Positions 16,565 to 25,128 are shown, numbered from the stretch's first letter. The stretch: 64,000 nt of DNA from RYN-230 sp963768945 (GCA_963768945.1 CAVYJW010000003.1:806001-870000); one strand, 5' to 3'. Made by a program: numbers and translations. Notes: generated by a model from the sequence alone, not told the origin.

Positions 16565-18081
16565 GCGAGCGCACCTTCCTCGGCCTGCCCACCGCGCCGC
16601 GTGGCGTCGGTCACCTGCGCGGCGCCGAGCCGTTCCCGGTCGCGGCCCGCCGCGCGCTGGCCAACACCCAGCTGCGCCGCAACCTCGGCAAGGCCACCCG
16701 GACGATCCGGGCCAAGCGCGCCGCGGTGGTGGGCGAGCTGCCGGACTGGGAAGAACTGCGCGACGCCGGCCAGGCCATCAAGGCCCGGACCATGGCACAC
16801 CTGGACCGCTATCTGGTGCAGCTGGAGGAGCAGGTCACCGCCCATGGCGGGGTGGTGCACTGGGCCCGCGACGCCAACGAGGCCAACCGCATCGTGGTCG
16901 ATCTGGTCCGCGCGACCGGGGCCACCGAGGCGGTCAAGGTCAAGTCGATCGTCACCGACGAGATCGGCCTCAACGACGCGCTGGCCGCCGCGGGCATCAC
17001 CGCGCACGAGACTGACCTGGCCGAGCTCATCGTCCAGCTCGGCCACGACCGGCCGTCGCACATCCTGGTCCCGGCCATCCACCGGAACCGGGCCGAGATC
17101 CGGGAGATCTTCCTGCGCGAGATGGACGACGTGGACCCCGGGCTGACCGACTCCCCGGCCGCGCTGACCGAGGCGGCGCGGACGCACCTGCGCCGCCGGT
17201 TCCTGTCCGCGAAGGTCGGGATCAGCGGGGTCAACTTCGCGATCGCCGAGACCGGCACGCTGTGCGTGGTCGAGTCCGAGGGCAACGGCCGGATGTGCCT
17301 GACCCTGCCGGACACGCTGATCACCGTGATGGGCATCGAGAAGATCCTGCCCAGCTGGGACGATCTTGGCGTGTTCATGCAGCTGCTGCCCCGAAGCTCC
17401 ACCGGGGAGCGGATGAACCCCTACACCACGATGTGGACCGGGGTGACCCCCGGCGACGGCCCCCAGCAGTTCCACCTCGTCCTGCTGGACAACGGGCGCA
17501 CCGCGGCGCTGGCCGACCAGACCGGCCGCCAGGCGCTGCACTGCATCCGGTGCTCGGCCTGCCTCAACGTCTGCCCTGTATACGAGCGGGTCGGCGGGCA
17601 CGCCTATGGCTCGGTCTACCCGGGCCCGATCGGCGCGGTGCTGTCCCCGATGCTGACCGGGGTGGAGGACAACGCCTCGCTGCCGTACGCGTCCTCGCTA
17701 TGCGGCGCGTGCTATGACGCCTGCCCGGTGAAGATCGACATCCCGTCGCTGCTGGTCCACCTGCGGGCCCGGCACGTTAACGAAGTGGCGGAGACGCACC
17801 GCGTGCCCAGCCCGGAGGCGGTGACCATGGCGGCCGCCTCGTGGGTGATGGCCACCCCTGCCCGGTACGAGGCCGCGCAGCGGGCCGGCCGCGCGGGCCG
17901 GCTGCTGGGCCGCCGCGGGCGGATCCGGCGGCTGCCCCCGCCCCTGTCGGCGTGGACGTCGGCCCGTGACGCGCCCGCACCCCCGGCCCAGACGTTCCGT
18001 GCGTGGTGGCGGGACGAGCACGGCGACACTAAGCACGGGGACACTAAGCGCGGGGAAACTCAGCACGGGGACACGCCGTGA
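16561..18081 (+). CDS. lutB: Lactate utilisation protein B (Fe-S protein)
   Basis: Iron-sulfur subunit of the LutABC complex, 506 residues. The LUD domain fills the N-terminal two thirds (VNFAIAETGTLCVVESEGN near residue 225). Two 4Fe-4S motifs follow: CIRCSACLNVCPVY near residue 325 and CGACYDACPVKIDIP near residue 380. The GTG start overlaps the lutA TGA, and the lutB TGA overlaps the lutC GTG. The C-terminus ends in a four-copy 15-bp repeat (HGDTK/RGETQ/HGDTP), apparently a dispensable tail. Confidence 0.92.
   Translation: MSERTFLGLPTAPRGVGHLRGAEPFPVAARRALANTQLRRNLGKATRTIRAKRAAVVGELPDWEELRDAGQAIKARTMAHLDRYLVQLEEQVTAHGGVVHWARDANEANRIVVDLVRATGATEAVKVKSIVTDEIGLNDALAAAGITAHETDLAELIVQLGHDRPSHILVPAIHRNRAEIREIFLREMDDVDPGLTDSPAALTEAARTHLRRRFLSAKVGISGVNFAIAETGTLCVVESEGNGRMCLTLPDTLITVMGIEKILPSWDDLGVFMQLLPRSSTGERMNPYTTMWTGVTPGDGPQQFHLVLLDNGRTAALADQTGRQALHCIRCSACLNVCPVYERVGGHAYGSVYPGPIGAVLSPMLTGVEDNASLPYASSLCGACYDACPVKIDIPSLLVHLRARHVNEVAETHRVPSPEAVTMAAASWVMATPARYEAAQRAGRAGRLLGRRGRIRRLPPPLSAWTSARDAPAPPAQTFRAWWRDEHGDTKHGDTKRGETQHGDTP
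18019..18078. repeat. 15-bp tandem repeat in lutB 3' end
   Basis: Four 15-bp units, consensus CACGGGGACACTAAG, encode HGDTK, HGDTK, RGETQ and HGDTP immediately before the lutB stop. The last unit also supplies the G of the lutC GTG start. Confidence 0.88.
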
Positions 18082-18743
18082 CCGCCCGGGACGAGGTGCT
18101 CGCCCGGATCCGCACCGCGCTGGCCGCCGACCCGCCGGGGAGCAGCGCGCCCTCGCCCGGTGATGCGCCCCCGCCCGGTTACCGCACCCGTGGCGAGCTG
18201 GACCCTCCTGCCCTCCTCGACCTGCTCGCCGAGCGCCTCATCGACTACCGCAGCCACGTACGGCGCACCGGCCCCGCGCAGGTCCTGGATACCGTCCGCG
18301 CGGCGCTGGCTGAGCGCGGCACCCGCCGGGTCGTGCTGCCACCCGGCCTGGACCTGCCCGGGCTCGACCAGCCGGCACCCGGCCAGGTGGGCACCCTCGA
18401 CGGCGTCGACCTCATCACCGACGGCGGCCTGTCCGCCCAGGAACTCGATCAGATGGACGGCGTCATCACCCGCGCCGCGGTCGCCGTCGCCGAGACCGGC
18501 ACCATCGTCCTCGACGCCGGTCCCGGCCAGGGCCGCCGCGCGCTCAGCCTCATTCCCGACTATCACCTGTGCCTGATCGACGCGGAGCAGGTGGTCGCGC
18601 TCGTCCCCGAGGCCGTAGCCCGGCTTCGCCCGGACCGCCCGCTGACCTGGATCAGCGGCCCGTCCGCTACCAGCGATATCGAACTCGACCGGGTCGAAGG
18701 CGTCCACGGCCCCCGCACTCTCGAAGTCATCCTGATCAGCTAG
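18078..18743 (+). CDS. lutC: Lactate utilisation protein C
   Basis: LUD-domain subunit, 221 residues, third member of the L-lactate oxidation complex. Family motifs include DQMDGVITRAAVAVAETG, LDAGPGQGRRALSLIP and the end WISGPSATSDIELDRVEGVHGP, which is very characteristic. The proline-rich stretch near residues 20-35 is variable. It is the last gene of the LacI-lutABC operon and would complete conversion of rhamnose-derived L-lactate to pyruvate. Confidence 0.92.
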   Translation: MTARDEVLARIRTALAADPPGSSAPSPGDAPPPGYRTRGELDPPALLDLLAERLIDYRSHVRRTGPAQVLDTVRAALAERGTRRVVLPPGLDLPGLDQPAPGQVGTLDGVDLITDGGLSAQELDQMDGVITRAAVAVAETGTIVLDAGPGQGRRALSLIPDYHLCLIDAEQVVALVPEAVARLRPDRPLTWISGPSATSDIELDRVEGVHGPRTLEVILIS

Positions 18744-19158
18744 CCGCCGCCCGCCACTGCGACTCCGTCCCACGAGCCCTACAGCTCTCGCTGAACCCCA
18801 CCCGCCCCGCGCGGCTCGCTGTCCCCTAGCCCCGCGAGTCACACTGGCCCCTCCTGCCCACATTTCACGCTGAACGTGCGCCTCAATCGGACAAATCACC
18901 CGCCATAACGCACGTCGCGGGTGAAATGTGGGCGGAGAAGTGGGCGCCGACCATGATCAATGTGATCCGTGATGCTGGTGCTGCGGGTCCGGCTCCGGAA
19001 GGGGGTGGTCGGCCCGCCGGTCCGAGCGTGATACCCGGGGACGGCTGCGCCCCGGCCGGGCCGTCATCGAGCTACTGGCAAGTCAGTCGCGGTCCCGGCT
19101 CGCGGGGCCGGCGTCGGCGTTAGCCTCAGAGCTACCTTTACGCACGTGGGAGACCGCT
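18744..19158. other. Intergenic region with palindromic element copy A
   Basis: No gene is recognised in these 415 bases. The main structure is the 78-bp imperfect palindrome at 18856-18933. The last 20 bases contain GTGGGAGA, the ribosome site of the alcohol dehydrogenase gene. Confidence 0.6.
18856..18933. repeat. Palindromic element, copy A
   Basis: Outer arms GCCCACATTTCAC (18856-18868) and GTGAAATGTGGGC (18921-18933) are exact inverses. A second pair of inner arms (ACGTGCG/CGCACGT) follows after five mismatched bases. The central 28 bases, read on the minus strand, contain GGGTGATTTGTCCGATT, shared with the copy at 24110-24186. Confidence 0.8.
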
Positions 19159-20202
19159 ATGCGGGCCGTCAGCTATCTGGGCTACTGCGTCATGCCGGAG
19201 GTGGCCGAGGTTGCCGAGCCGGCCTGCCCGGAGGATGGCGTGGTCATCAGCGTCGGCGCGACCGGGGTGTGCCGGTCGGACTGGCACGCATGGAAGGGGC
19301 ACGACCCGGTCGCGCTCCCGCACATCCCCGGGCACGAACTGGCCGGGACCGTCGCCCGGGCCGGGCCGGCCGTGACCCGCTGGCGGCCCGGCGACCGGGT
19401 CACGGTGCCGTTTGCCTGCGGCTGCGGCCGGTGCGAGTACTGCCGGGCGGGCGAGGCGCAGGTCTGCCCGGACCAGACCCAGCCGGGGTTCAGCGGGCCC
19501 GGGTCGTTCGCCGAGCGGGTGGCCATCCACGCCGCGGACACGAACCTGGTGGCGCTGCCGGACACGGTGGACGACGTCACCGCGGCCAGCCTGGGCTGCC
19601 GGTTCGCCACCGCCTACCGGGCCCTCACCGGGCACGCCCGGCTGGCCCCGGGGGAGTGGCTCGCGGTGCACGGTTGCGGCGGGGTCGGGCTGTCGGCCGT
19701 GCACATCGGCGTGGCCCTCGGTGCCCGGGTGATCGCGGTGGACGTGGCGGGCCCGGCTCTCGACCGGGCCCGCGACCTGGGCGCCGAGCACACAATTCTT
19801 TCCGCAACGAACACCGATCCGGCCCCGGTCATCCGAGACGTGACGGGGGGCGGGGCGCAGGTGTCCCTCGACGCGCTCGGCTCGGCTGGCACGCTGGCCG
19901 GTTCGGTGCGAAGCCTTCGCCGCCGCGGGCGGCACGTCCAGGTCGGCCTGCTCCTCGGCGCGGCCGCCGCGCCGCCGGTCCCGATGGACCTGGTCATAGC
20001 CCGGGAGCTGGAGATCTACGGCTCCCACGGCATGGCGGCCCGGGACTACCCGGCCATGCTGGCCCAGGTCGCGGACGGCACGCTCCGGCCCGGGCTGCTC
20101 GTCGGCGACGTGATCGGCCTGGAACAGGCCGGCGCTGCTCTGGCGGCCATGGACGGCCCGCCGTCCGGCGCCGGGATGACGGTGATCGATCTAGCCCGGT
20201 GA
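19159..20202 (+). CDS. Zinc-dependent alcohol dehydrogenase
   Basis: Medium-chain dehydrogenase of 347 residues. Catalytic zinc ligands lie in GVCRSDWHAW and PGHELAGTVA; structural zinc cysteines are in CGCGRCEYCRAGEAQVC; the NAD(P)-binding motif is GCGGVGLSAVHIG near residue 175. The arrangement resembles the Zn-ADH/threonine-dehydrogenase-like group; the alcohol oxidised is unknown. GGGAG precedes the ATG. Flanks are intergenic, so it is probably monocistronic, converging on the VOC gene 28 bases downstream. Confidence 0.88.
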   Translation: MRAVSYLGYCVMPEVAEVAEPACPEDGVVISVGATGVCRSDWHAWKGHDPVALPHIPGHELAGTVARAGPAVTRWRPGDRVTVPFACGCGRCEYCRAGEAQVCPDQTQPGFSGPGSFAERVAIHAADTNLVALPDTVDDVTAASLGCRFATAYRALTGHARLAPGEWLAVHGCGGVGLSAVHIGVALGARVIAVDVAGPALDRARDLGAEHTILSATNTDPAPVIRDVTGGGAQVSLDALGSAGTLAGSVRSLRRRGRHVQVGLLLGAAAAPPVPMDLVIARELEIYGSHGMAARDYPAMLAQVADGTLRPGLLVGDVIGLEQAGAALAAMDGPPSGAGMTVIDLAR

Positions 20203-20230
20203 TGCGAGAGGGCGGCTGCGTCACGCGCGC

Positions 20231-20659
20231 CTAAGCACGTTTTTCGTCGTGAAGCCAGGGGGCGTAGGAGATGCCGACGATCAGGCCGTCCTCAGTGAGA
20301 AGCCGGGCCACCGTCTGTCCCCACGGCTCGGTACGCGCTGGGTGCAGCAACTCGAAGCCCGCGCCCTGAAGCTCGCGCCCCGCCGCGGCGACAGCGTCCG
20401 CGTCCTCGACCTCGAACTCGATTGATGCCTGGGGGACCACCCGGCCGGCGGGCCAGGCCGGCGTGCCGAAGCAGGCCTCGGCGGCCTGCGAGAGCGGCCA
20501 CACGCCGAAGTGCTTGCTGCCGGGGATGTGCTCACTGGAGTAGTACTCATCGGCGTCGTACTTCTCCAGCGGCAGGCCGAGGGCGTCAACGAACAGCTTG
20601 CGGCTCCGCGGCGGGTCAGCGGCGACGACCGCCGTGCTCGTGATGAAGAGAACGTTCAT
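20231..20659 (-). CDS. VOC (glyoxalase/dioxygenase fold) family protein
   Basis: A 142-residue protein with the paired beta-alpha-beta-beta-beta modules of the vicinal-oxygen-chelate fold: NVLFITSTAVVAADP, RKLFVDALGLPLE, ASIEFEVEDADAV, LQGAGFELLHPARTEPWGQ and ARLLTEDGLIVGISYAPW. The ATG at 20659 is preferred because it begins right at the first strand; upstream in-frame codons give an arginine-rich run. Function (lyase, dioxygenase or binding protein) cannot be set from sequence. Confidence 0.78.
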   Translation of the reverse strand: MNVLFITSTAVVAADPPRSRKLFVDALGLPLEKYDADEYYSSEHIPGSKHFGVWPLSQAAEACFGTPAWPAGRVVPQASIEFEVEDADAVAAAGRELQGAGFELLHPARTEPWGQTVARLLTEDGLIVGISYAPWLHDEKRA

Positions 20660-20722
20660 ACGGGACAGGGTACGAGCCACCCGATGAGGCGGACGGGTGG
20701 CTGACGGGCGCCCGGTCACGCG

Positions 20723-20754
20723 GGTGCGGGGATGACGGCGGTCATCCCCGCACC
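20723..20754 (-). terminator. 14-bp perfect hairpin downstream of the PadR operon
   Basis: Arms 20723-20736 and 20741-20754 (GGTGCGGGGATGAC and its inverse) are exactly complementary with a four-base loop. The hairpin lies after the minus-strand gene ending at 20827 and before the VOC gene. It lacks a T-run, as is common in high-G+C actinobacteria. Confidence 0.55.
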
Positions 20755-20761
20755 GGACGGG

Positions 20762-20821
20762 TCTGGTGGGCCCTGGTCTGGTGGGCCCTGGTCTGGTGGG
20801 CCCTGGTCTGGTGGGACTGGG
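20762..20821. repeat. 15-bp tandem repeat, four copies
   Basis: Unit TCTGGTGGGCCCTGG at 20762, 20777, 20792 and (diverged at the end) 20807. It lies between the hairpin at 20723 and the stop of the membrane-protein gene. Confidence 0.88.
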
Positions 20822-20826
20822 CCTGG

Positions 20827-21489
20827 TTACCTGGCCGGGTGAGCTGCCGCTGGGTGGCCAGCCTGGCGGTAGAAGGCATTGGACTGCCTGGTGAAGAGGA
20901 GGACCATCGTGCCCAGGGTGACCACCCAGACCGTGGCACCCGCGATCACGTCGGCCGGGGCGTAGACCGCGCCCTGCTGGGCCAGCGCTATGAGCATGCT
21001 CAGCGTGATGAGGGCGAAGAAGCCTGCGAAGGCGAGCCGGGCGACATCACGCCGCTGGCTGACCGCCCAGGCCAGGAACAGCCACAAGCCGACGGCTATC
21101 GCCCCGCTGACCTCCTTGAAGGTCAGCAGGCTGGTCACCGTGTGCCATTGCGCCGCGGTGAGCCTCGGATCCTTCGCCAGGGCCGCCTTCACGCTGGCCG
21201 CGGTCACCAGCATGGTGACCACCGCGGCCAGTTCCACCACCGCTCCGGCGCACATCAGCCGGACCGCACCCCGCACGGTGCGCGGCGGCCGGGCCGCTGG
21301 GCGCAGCCGCATCCGCAGCCCGCCCCTGACCAGGGCTGCGCACTCGGCCGTCCCGACGCGCCGCTGGCCCTCCCCGGCGGTGTCCAGCAGCACCGCGAGG
21401 ATCTCCTCCCCGCTTTCCTTCCGGAACGCCTTCGGGTAGGAGGCCAGCACCCGCCGGTACCCCCGCTCCAGCCTTGCTGTCTCGTTCAT
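20827..21489 (-). CDS. Membrane protein paired with PadR regulator
   Basis: A 220-residue protein with a soluble N-terminal helical segment (YRRVLASYPKAFRKESGEEI, similar in style to the short prefix domain seen in PadR-linked membrane proteins), followed by about four hydrophobic segments in residues 75-205. Its ATG overlaps the PadR stop in ATGA, so the two are co-translated. Such PadR/membrane-protein pairs are common in actinobacteria; the transported or sensed compound is unknown. Confidence 0.75.
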   Translation of the reverse strand: MNETARLERGYRRVLASYPKAFRKESGEEILAVLLDTAGEGQRRVGTAECAALVRGGLRMRLRPAARPPRTVRGAVRLMCAGAVVELAAVVTMLVTAASVKAALAKDPRLTAAQWHTVTSLLTFKEVSGAIAVGLWLFLAWAVSQRRDVARLAFAGFFALITLSMLIALAQQGAVYAPADVIAGATVWVVTLGTMVLLFTRQSNAFYRQAGHPAAAHPAR

Positions 21490-21821
21490 GTGACCAGTCC
21501 TCCCGCCGGGCGCAGCCGCGTCAGCGCGGCCGTGGCGTTGGCGTGCAGCCGGGCCGCCTCGGCGGCCAGCCGCCTCCCGCCTTCAGGGGTGAGCCGGTAG
21601 TAACGGCGCAGCCGGCCGTCCACGATCTCTTCCCGGTCCATCCCGATGAGCTCATCGGACCGCAGCCGGTCCAGAGCCGTGTACAAGGTCCCGGCCCGCA
21701 GCCGCACCCGGCCGTCCGAGATCTGCCCGACCTCCGTGATGATCCCGTATCCGTGCTGGCTGCCATCGGCCAGTGCGGTCAGGATCAGGAAGGTCGCCTC
21801 CTGCATCGCACGCTCTGCCAT
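21486..21821 (-). CDS. PadR-family transcriptional regulator
   Basis: A 111-residue winged-helix protein of the short PadR class. The core is ATFLILTALADGSQHGYGI, then VRLRAGTLYTALDRLRSDELI and RRYYRLTPEGGRRLAAE. These proteins repress their own operon and respond to stress or a ligand. A 16-bp dyad overlapping the likely -10 lies directly upstream. The message may be leaderless, because TATAAC is six bases before the ATG and no ribosome site is visible. Confidence 0.88.
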   Translation of the reverse strand: MAERAMQEATFLILTALADGSQHGYGIITEVGQISDGRVRLRAGTLYTALDRLRSDELIGMDREEIVDGRLRRYYRLTPEGGRRLAAEAARLHANATAALTRLRPAGGLVT

Positions 21822-21824
21822 ACC

Positions 21825-21840
21825 AACGTTATATATCGTT
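21825..21840 (-). promoter_or_regulatory. Candidate PadR operator overlapping -10
   Basis: AACGATATATAACGTT (minus strand) is palindromic at 14 of 16 positions and sits three bases before the PadR ATG. It includes TATAAC, a possible -10 for a leaderless message. Autorepression is inferred. Confidence 0.45.
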
Positions 21841-21872
21841 GAACTATCAGTGGCAAGACCCAGGCGGCCCCC

Positions 21873-21944
21873 GGTTCAGGCCCGGGTTCAGGCCCGGGTT
21901 CAGGCCCGGGTTCAGGCCCGGGTTCAGGCCCGGGTTCAGGCCCG
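21873..21944. repeat. 12-bp tandem repeat, six copies
   Basis: GGTTCAGGCCCG repeated six times without change between the PadR promoter and the 3' end of the PHP gene. There are no unique spacers between the units, so this is not a CRISPR array. Confidence 0.92.
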
Positions 21945-21990
21945 GGCGCGGCCGACGTCCGGCCTGGCGCGAGTGATGCACGCGCCGGCG

Positions 21991-23026
21991 TTATAGGCCT
22001 TCAAGGGCGCCGGCGGCGACTTCGCTAGCGGAGCGGGTATTGATCACCCGGTCCGGCGTGATGCCGTAGCGCTCCGCCCGCACGCAGCCGTTCTCCAGCC
22101 AGTCGAGCTGGCCGGGTGCGTGAGCGTCGGTGTCGATGGAGAACAGGCAGCCCACCTCGGCCGCCAGCCTCAGGAGCCGGCCGGGCGGGTCGCGGCGTTC
22201 CGGCCGGCAGTTGATCTCGACCGCGACGCCGTGCTCGCGGCAGGCCCCGAACACGGCCTCCGGATCGAACTCCGATTCCGGGCGCCCCCGCCCGCCCCGC
22301 CCGGTCAGCAGCCGGCCCGTGCAGTGGCCGAGCACGTCGACGTGCGGGTTGCGGACCGCGGTCACCATCCGCTCGGTCATCGGGCTGGCGGGCATCCGCA
22401 ACTTGGAGTGCACGCTGGCCACCACCACGTCGAGCCGGGCGAGCAGGTCCTCCCGCTGGTCCAGCGAACCGTCGTCGAGGATGTTGACCTCGATGCCGGT
22501 CAGGATCCGGAACGGGGCGAGTTCGGAGTTGAGCCGGCTGACCAGGGCGAGCTGCGCCTCCAGGCGCTCGGGGGAGAGGCCGTTGGCCACGGTGAGCCGG
22601 GGCGAGTGGTCGGTCAGCGCGATCCATTCGTGGCCCAGCGCCCGGGCTGCCTCGGCCATCTCGCCGCGGCGGGCTGCCGCCGTCGGACCAGTCCGAGTGC
22701 GTGTGGCAGTCGCCCCGCAGCGCCGCGCGCATGCCCGAGGCGGCGAGCGGGCCGCCCTGCTCCTGGAGCAGCCGGGCCAGGTAGTCCGGCTGCTGGCCCG
22801 CCGCTGCCTGGGTGATGACCCCGGCCGTGGCCTCACCGATCCCGTTCAGCGCGCGCAGCGTGCCGTCGCCCAGCCGGCGCTCCAGCTCGCCCGCGGGCAG
22901 GTCGCCCACTACCTGCGCGGCCCGCCGGAAGGCCCGGACGCGGTAGGTGGGCGCCCCGGCCCGCTCGAGCTGGAAGGCGATTTCGCGCAGCGCGGTCACG
23001 GGGCCGGGCGGGGGATTGGCGGACAC
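21991..23026 (-). pseudogene. PHP-domain protein with helix-hairpin-helix N-terminus (apparent +1 frameshift)
   Basis: Resembles the DNA polymerase X-related PHP proteins lacking the polymerase core. The N-terminal part reads VTALREIAFQLERAGAPTYRV and the hairpin region ALNGIGEATAGVI; the PHP motif GDCHTHSDWSDGG then begins. At about 22660-22682 the frame changes by one extra base in a G/C run. The rest continues in the next frame as EMAEAARALGHEWIALTDHS, GIEVNILDDGS, VVASVHSKLRM, DVLGHCTGRLL and SIDTDAHAPGQLDWL, with all PHP metal-binding histidines intact. The total length is one base over a multiple of three, so sequencing error is more likely than decay. The GTG at 23026 is a tentative start. 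Confidence 0.75.
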
Positions 23027-23161
23027 GGCATCAGCAGGCACAGGAACCAGTATCCGTACGTGAGTCTCCGGACGGACCGTTAGAGGGATGAAGCGCCGGC
23101 CAGCGGGCAGGGACGAACGGTATGGAGAGCGAGCGATCAGATATCGCCGGAGGAGAAACCC

Positions 23162-23998
23162 GTGGTGAACCCAGTACCTGACGTCATGCTGAACAACGGC
23201 AGGAGCATCCCCCAGTTCGGCTTCGGTGTGTTCCAGGTCAAGCCGGAGGACACCGCGGGGGCGGTGAGCACTGCCCTGCAGACCGGCTACCGGCACATCG
23301 ACACGGCCGAGATGTACGGCAACGAGAAGGAGGTCGGCGAGGCCGTCGCCAAGTCGGGCCTCGCCCGCGCGGACGTGTTCGTCACCAGCAAGCTGAACAA
23401 CGACGCGCACCTCCCCGATGACGCCCGGAAGGCGTTCGGCGCGTCGCTGGACGCCCTCGGCTTCGACTACCTCGACCTGTTCCTGATCCACTGGCCGCTG
23501 CCCACCCGGTATGACGGGGACTTCGTGTCCACCTGGCGCACGCTGGAGGAGTTCTACCGGGACGGGCGGGCCCGCTCGATCGGCGTGTCGAACTTCCAGC
23601 CGCATCACATCCGGCGGCTGCATGCGGAGGCCGAGATCCCCCCGGCCATCAACCAGATCGAGGTCCACCCGTACCTGACCCAGGATGACGTGCGCGGGTT
23701 CTGCGCGGAGCACCAGATCGCGGTCGAAGGCTGGTCGCCGATCGCCCAGGGCGAGGTCCTCGAGGACCCCACGATCAGCGACATCGCCGAGCGGGCCGGC
23801 AAGACCCCTGCCCAGGTGGTGCTCCGGTGGCACATCGAGCGGGGCGACATCATCTTCCCGAAGTCCGTCACGGCGTCCCGGATCAAGGAGAACTTCGCCA
23901 TCTTCGACTTCGAGCTGTCCGGCGAGGACGTCGAGGCGATCAGCGCCCTGAACAAGGACCAGCGGACCGGCCCGGACCCCGACACGTTCGCTGGCTGA
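23162..23998 (+). CDS. Aldo/keto reductase (2,5-didehydrogluconate reductase-like)
   Basis: NADPH-dependent reductase of 278 residues. The catalytic residues are visible: Asp and Tyr in HIDTAEMYGNE, Lys in VTSKLNN and His in LIHWPLP. Cofactor contacts are in SVTASRIKENFAIFDFEL-like sequence near the end. GTG at 23162 has GGAGGAG at good spacing. This is the AKR5-type group with broad aldehyde and ketone range. It is divergent from the PHP gene. Confidence 0.9.
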   Translation: MVNPVPDVMLNNGRSIPQFGFGVFQVKPEDTAGAVSTALQTGYRHIDTAEMYGNEKEVGEAVAKSGLARADVFVTSKLNNDAHLPDDARKAFGASLDALGFDYLDLFLIHWPLPTRYDGDFVSTWRTLEEFYRDGRARSIGVSNFQPHHIRRLHAEAEIPPAINQIEVHPYLTQDDVRGFCAEHQIAVEGWSPIAQGEVLEDPTISDIAERAGKTPAQVVLRWHIERGDIIFPKSVTASRIKENFAIFDFELSGEDVEAISALNKDQRTGPDPDTFAG

Positions 23999-24355
23999 CG
24001 CAGCCCGCCACGGCGGTTGCCGATGCGGCGGGGCCCCGCCATCGAGAAGTGCGACGGTGAGACTTTGGCGCGCGCCACCAGCGCGGCGGTCAAGTCGATC
24101 ATGGCCAGCGCCCACATTTCACGCCGGACGTGCGTTTTTCCGGGGTGTTTTGTCCGGTTCGGCGCACGATCCGCGTGAAACGTGGACGGAAGGGGCCTGT
24201 GTGACTGGAGGGGCTGGGGCCCGTGCGACTGGAGGGGCCCGTGTGACAGGAGCGAGACCGGCCGGGCTCACCGGGCTTCGCGGGCCGACGGGAGCATGAC
24301 CACGCCGCGAACAGCCCGGTTTCGCACCAGGGGCCGGCCGCGCCAGACTCGGACG
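23999..24355. other. Intergenic region with palindromic element copy B
   Basis: No secure gene. It contains the 77-bp palindrome at 24110-24186 and a short irregular tandem repeat at 24199-24250 (GTGTGACTGGAGGGG-type units of 24 and 18 bp). An alternative start for the next gene lies at 24296. Confidence 0.55.
24110..24186. repeat. Palindromic element, copy B
   Basis: GCCCACATTTCACGC at the left and GCGTGAAACGTGG at the right are near-inverse arms; inner CGTGCG and CGCACG arms match exactly. The centre contains GGGTGTTTTGTCCGGTT, matching the centre of copy A (18856-18933) on the opposite strand. The spacing between inner arms is 28 bases in both copies. Confidence 0.8.
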
Positions 24356-25108
24356 ATGACGGACTGGCGGAGCGAGGTCGGCGCGTGGTGGGCGGGACGG
24401 CTAGGCCTGCCCCCCACCGCGTTACGCGAGGGCGGCACCTACGTGGCTCCCATTTCGGGGCACGTGGGGATGATGGCGGTGAGCGGTGCCGACCGGCCCC
24501 TGGTGTACGGGCCCGCCTGGGCGCTTCCCGCGCTGCGCCGCGTCCTGTCCGATCCCCCGGGTGGCTGGCTCCTGGCGGAAGGTGATCTCCTGCCCGGCGG
24601 CCCCTTGACAGCCGTGGCGGCGAGTGTGAGCGCCGCGTTGGGAGCGCCGCCCGCGGCGATGATCGGGCCCGCCTGGTACGGCTACGTCACCGCGGCCACC
24701 CTCACGCCGGTGCGCAGCCCGCTCGTGCGGCCGCTGTCCCCGGCTGACCTTTCCCTGCTCACGCGCCTGCACGAGCACACACCACCCGCGGAACGGGAGG
24801 AGAGCGGCACAACTGGGCTGCCCGCGTTCGGCTACCTCGACGGAGACGACCTGCTCGCGGTCGCCTGCCTGGGCGTGTGGCACGAGATGCCGACCTTAGG
24901 CGTGCTCACGCACCCCCGGCACCGGGGGCGGGGCCTGGCCCGGGCCGTCGTCGTCGCCGCCGCCCAGGCGGGACTGGATCGCCGGGCTGTCGTCCAGTAC
25001 CGCGCCTGGCGGGCCAACGCGGCCTCGATCGCGGTGGCCAGGCGGACCGGGTTCACGCACTTTTGCGACGGCCTGGTCATCGACGTCGAAGATCAGCGTG
25101 CCCGCTGA
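24356..25108 (+). CDS. GNAT-family N-acetyltransferase
   Basis: A 250-residue protein whose C-terminal half is a GNAT domain: YLDGDDLLAVACLGVWHEMP, LGVLTHPRHRGRGLARAVV (acetyl-CoA motif HRGRGLA) and NAASIAVARRTGFTHFCDG. The N-terminal half (WRSEVGAWWAGRLGLP onward) is a family-specific lid without known function. The ATG at 24356 is preferred because MTDWRSEV resembles relatives' starts; the ATG at 24296 is the alternative. The acceptor substrate is unknown. The stop lies within a small inverted repeat (25100-25113). Confidence 0.8.
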   Translation: MTDWRSEVGAWWAGRLGLPPTALREGGTYVAPISGHVGMMAVSGADRPLVYGPAWALPALRRVLSDPPGGWLLAEGDLLPGGPLTAVAASVSAALGAPPAAMIGPAWYGYVTAATLTPVRSPLVRPLSPADLSLLTRLHEHTPPAEREESGTTGLPAFGYLDGDDLLAVACLGVWHEMPTLGVLTHPRHRGRGLARAVVVAAAQAGLDRRAVVQYRAWRANAASIAVARRTGFTHFCDGLVIDVEDQRAR

Positions 25109-25128
25109 CGGGCCCGCCGCTCCCATGG

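Noticed and set aside
20762..20821. Possible structured RNA or attenuator made of the 15-bp repeat
   Set aside because: The units are direct, not inverted; the neighbouring hairpin at 20723 explains termination without them.
21873..21944. Possible CRISPR-like array
   Set aside because: The 12-bp units are directly adjacent with no unique spacers and no cas genes nearby; it is a simple tandem repeat.
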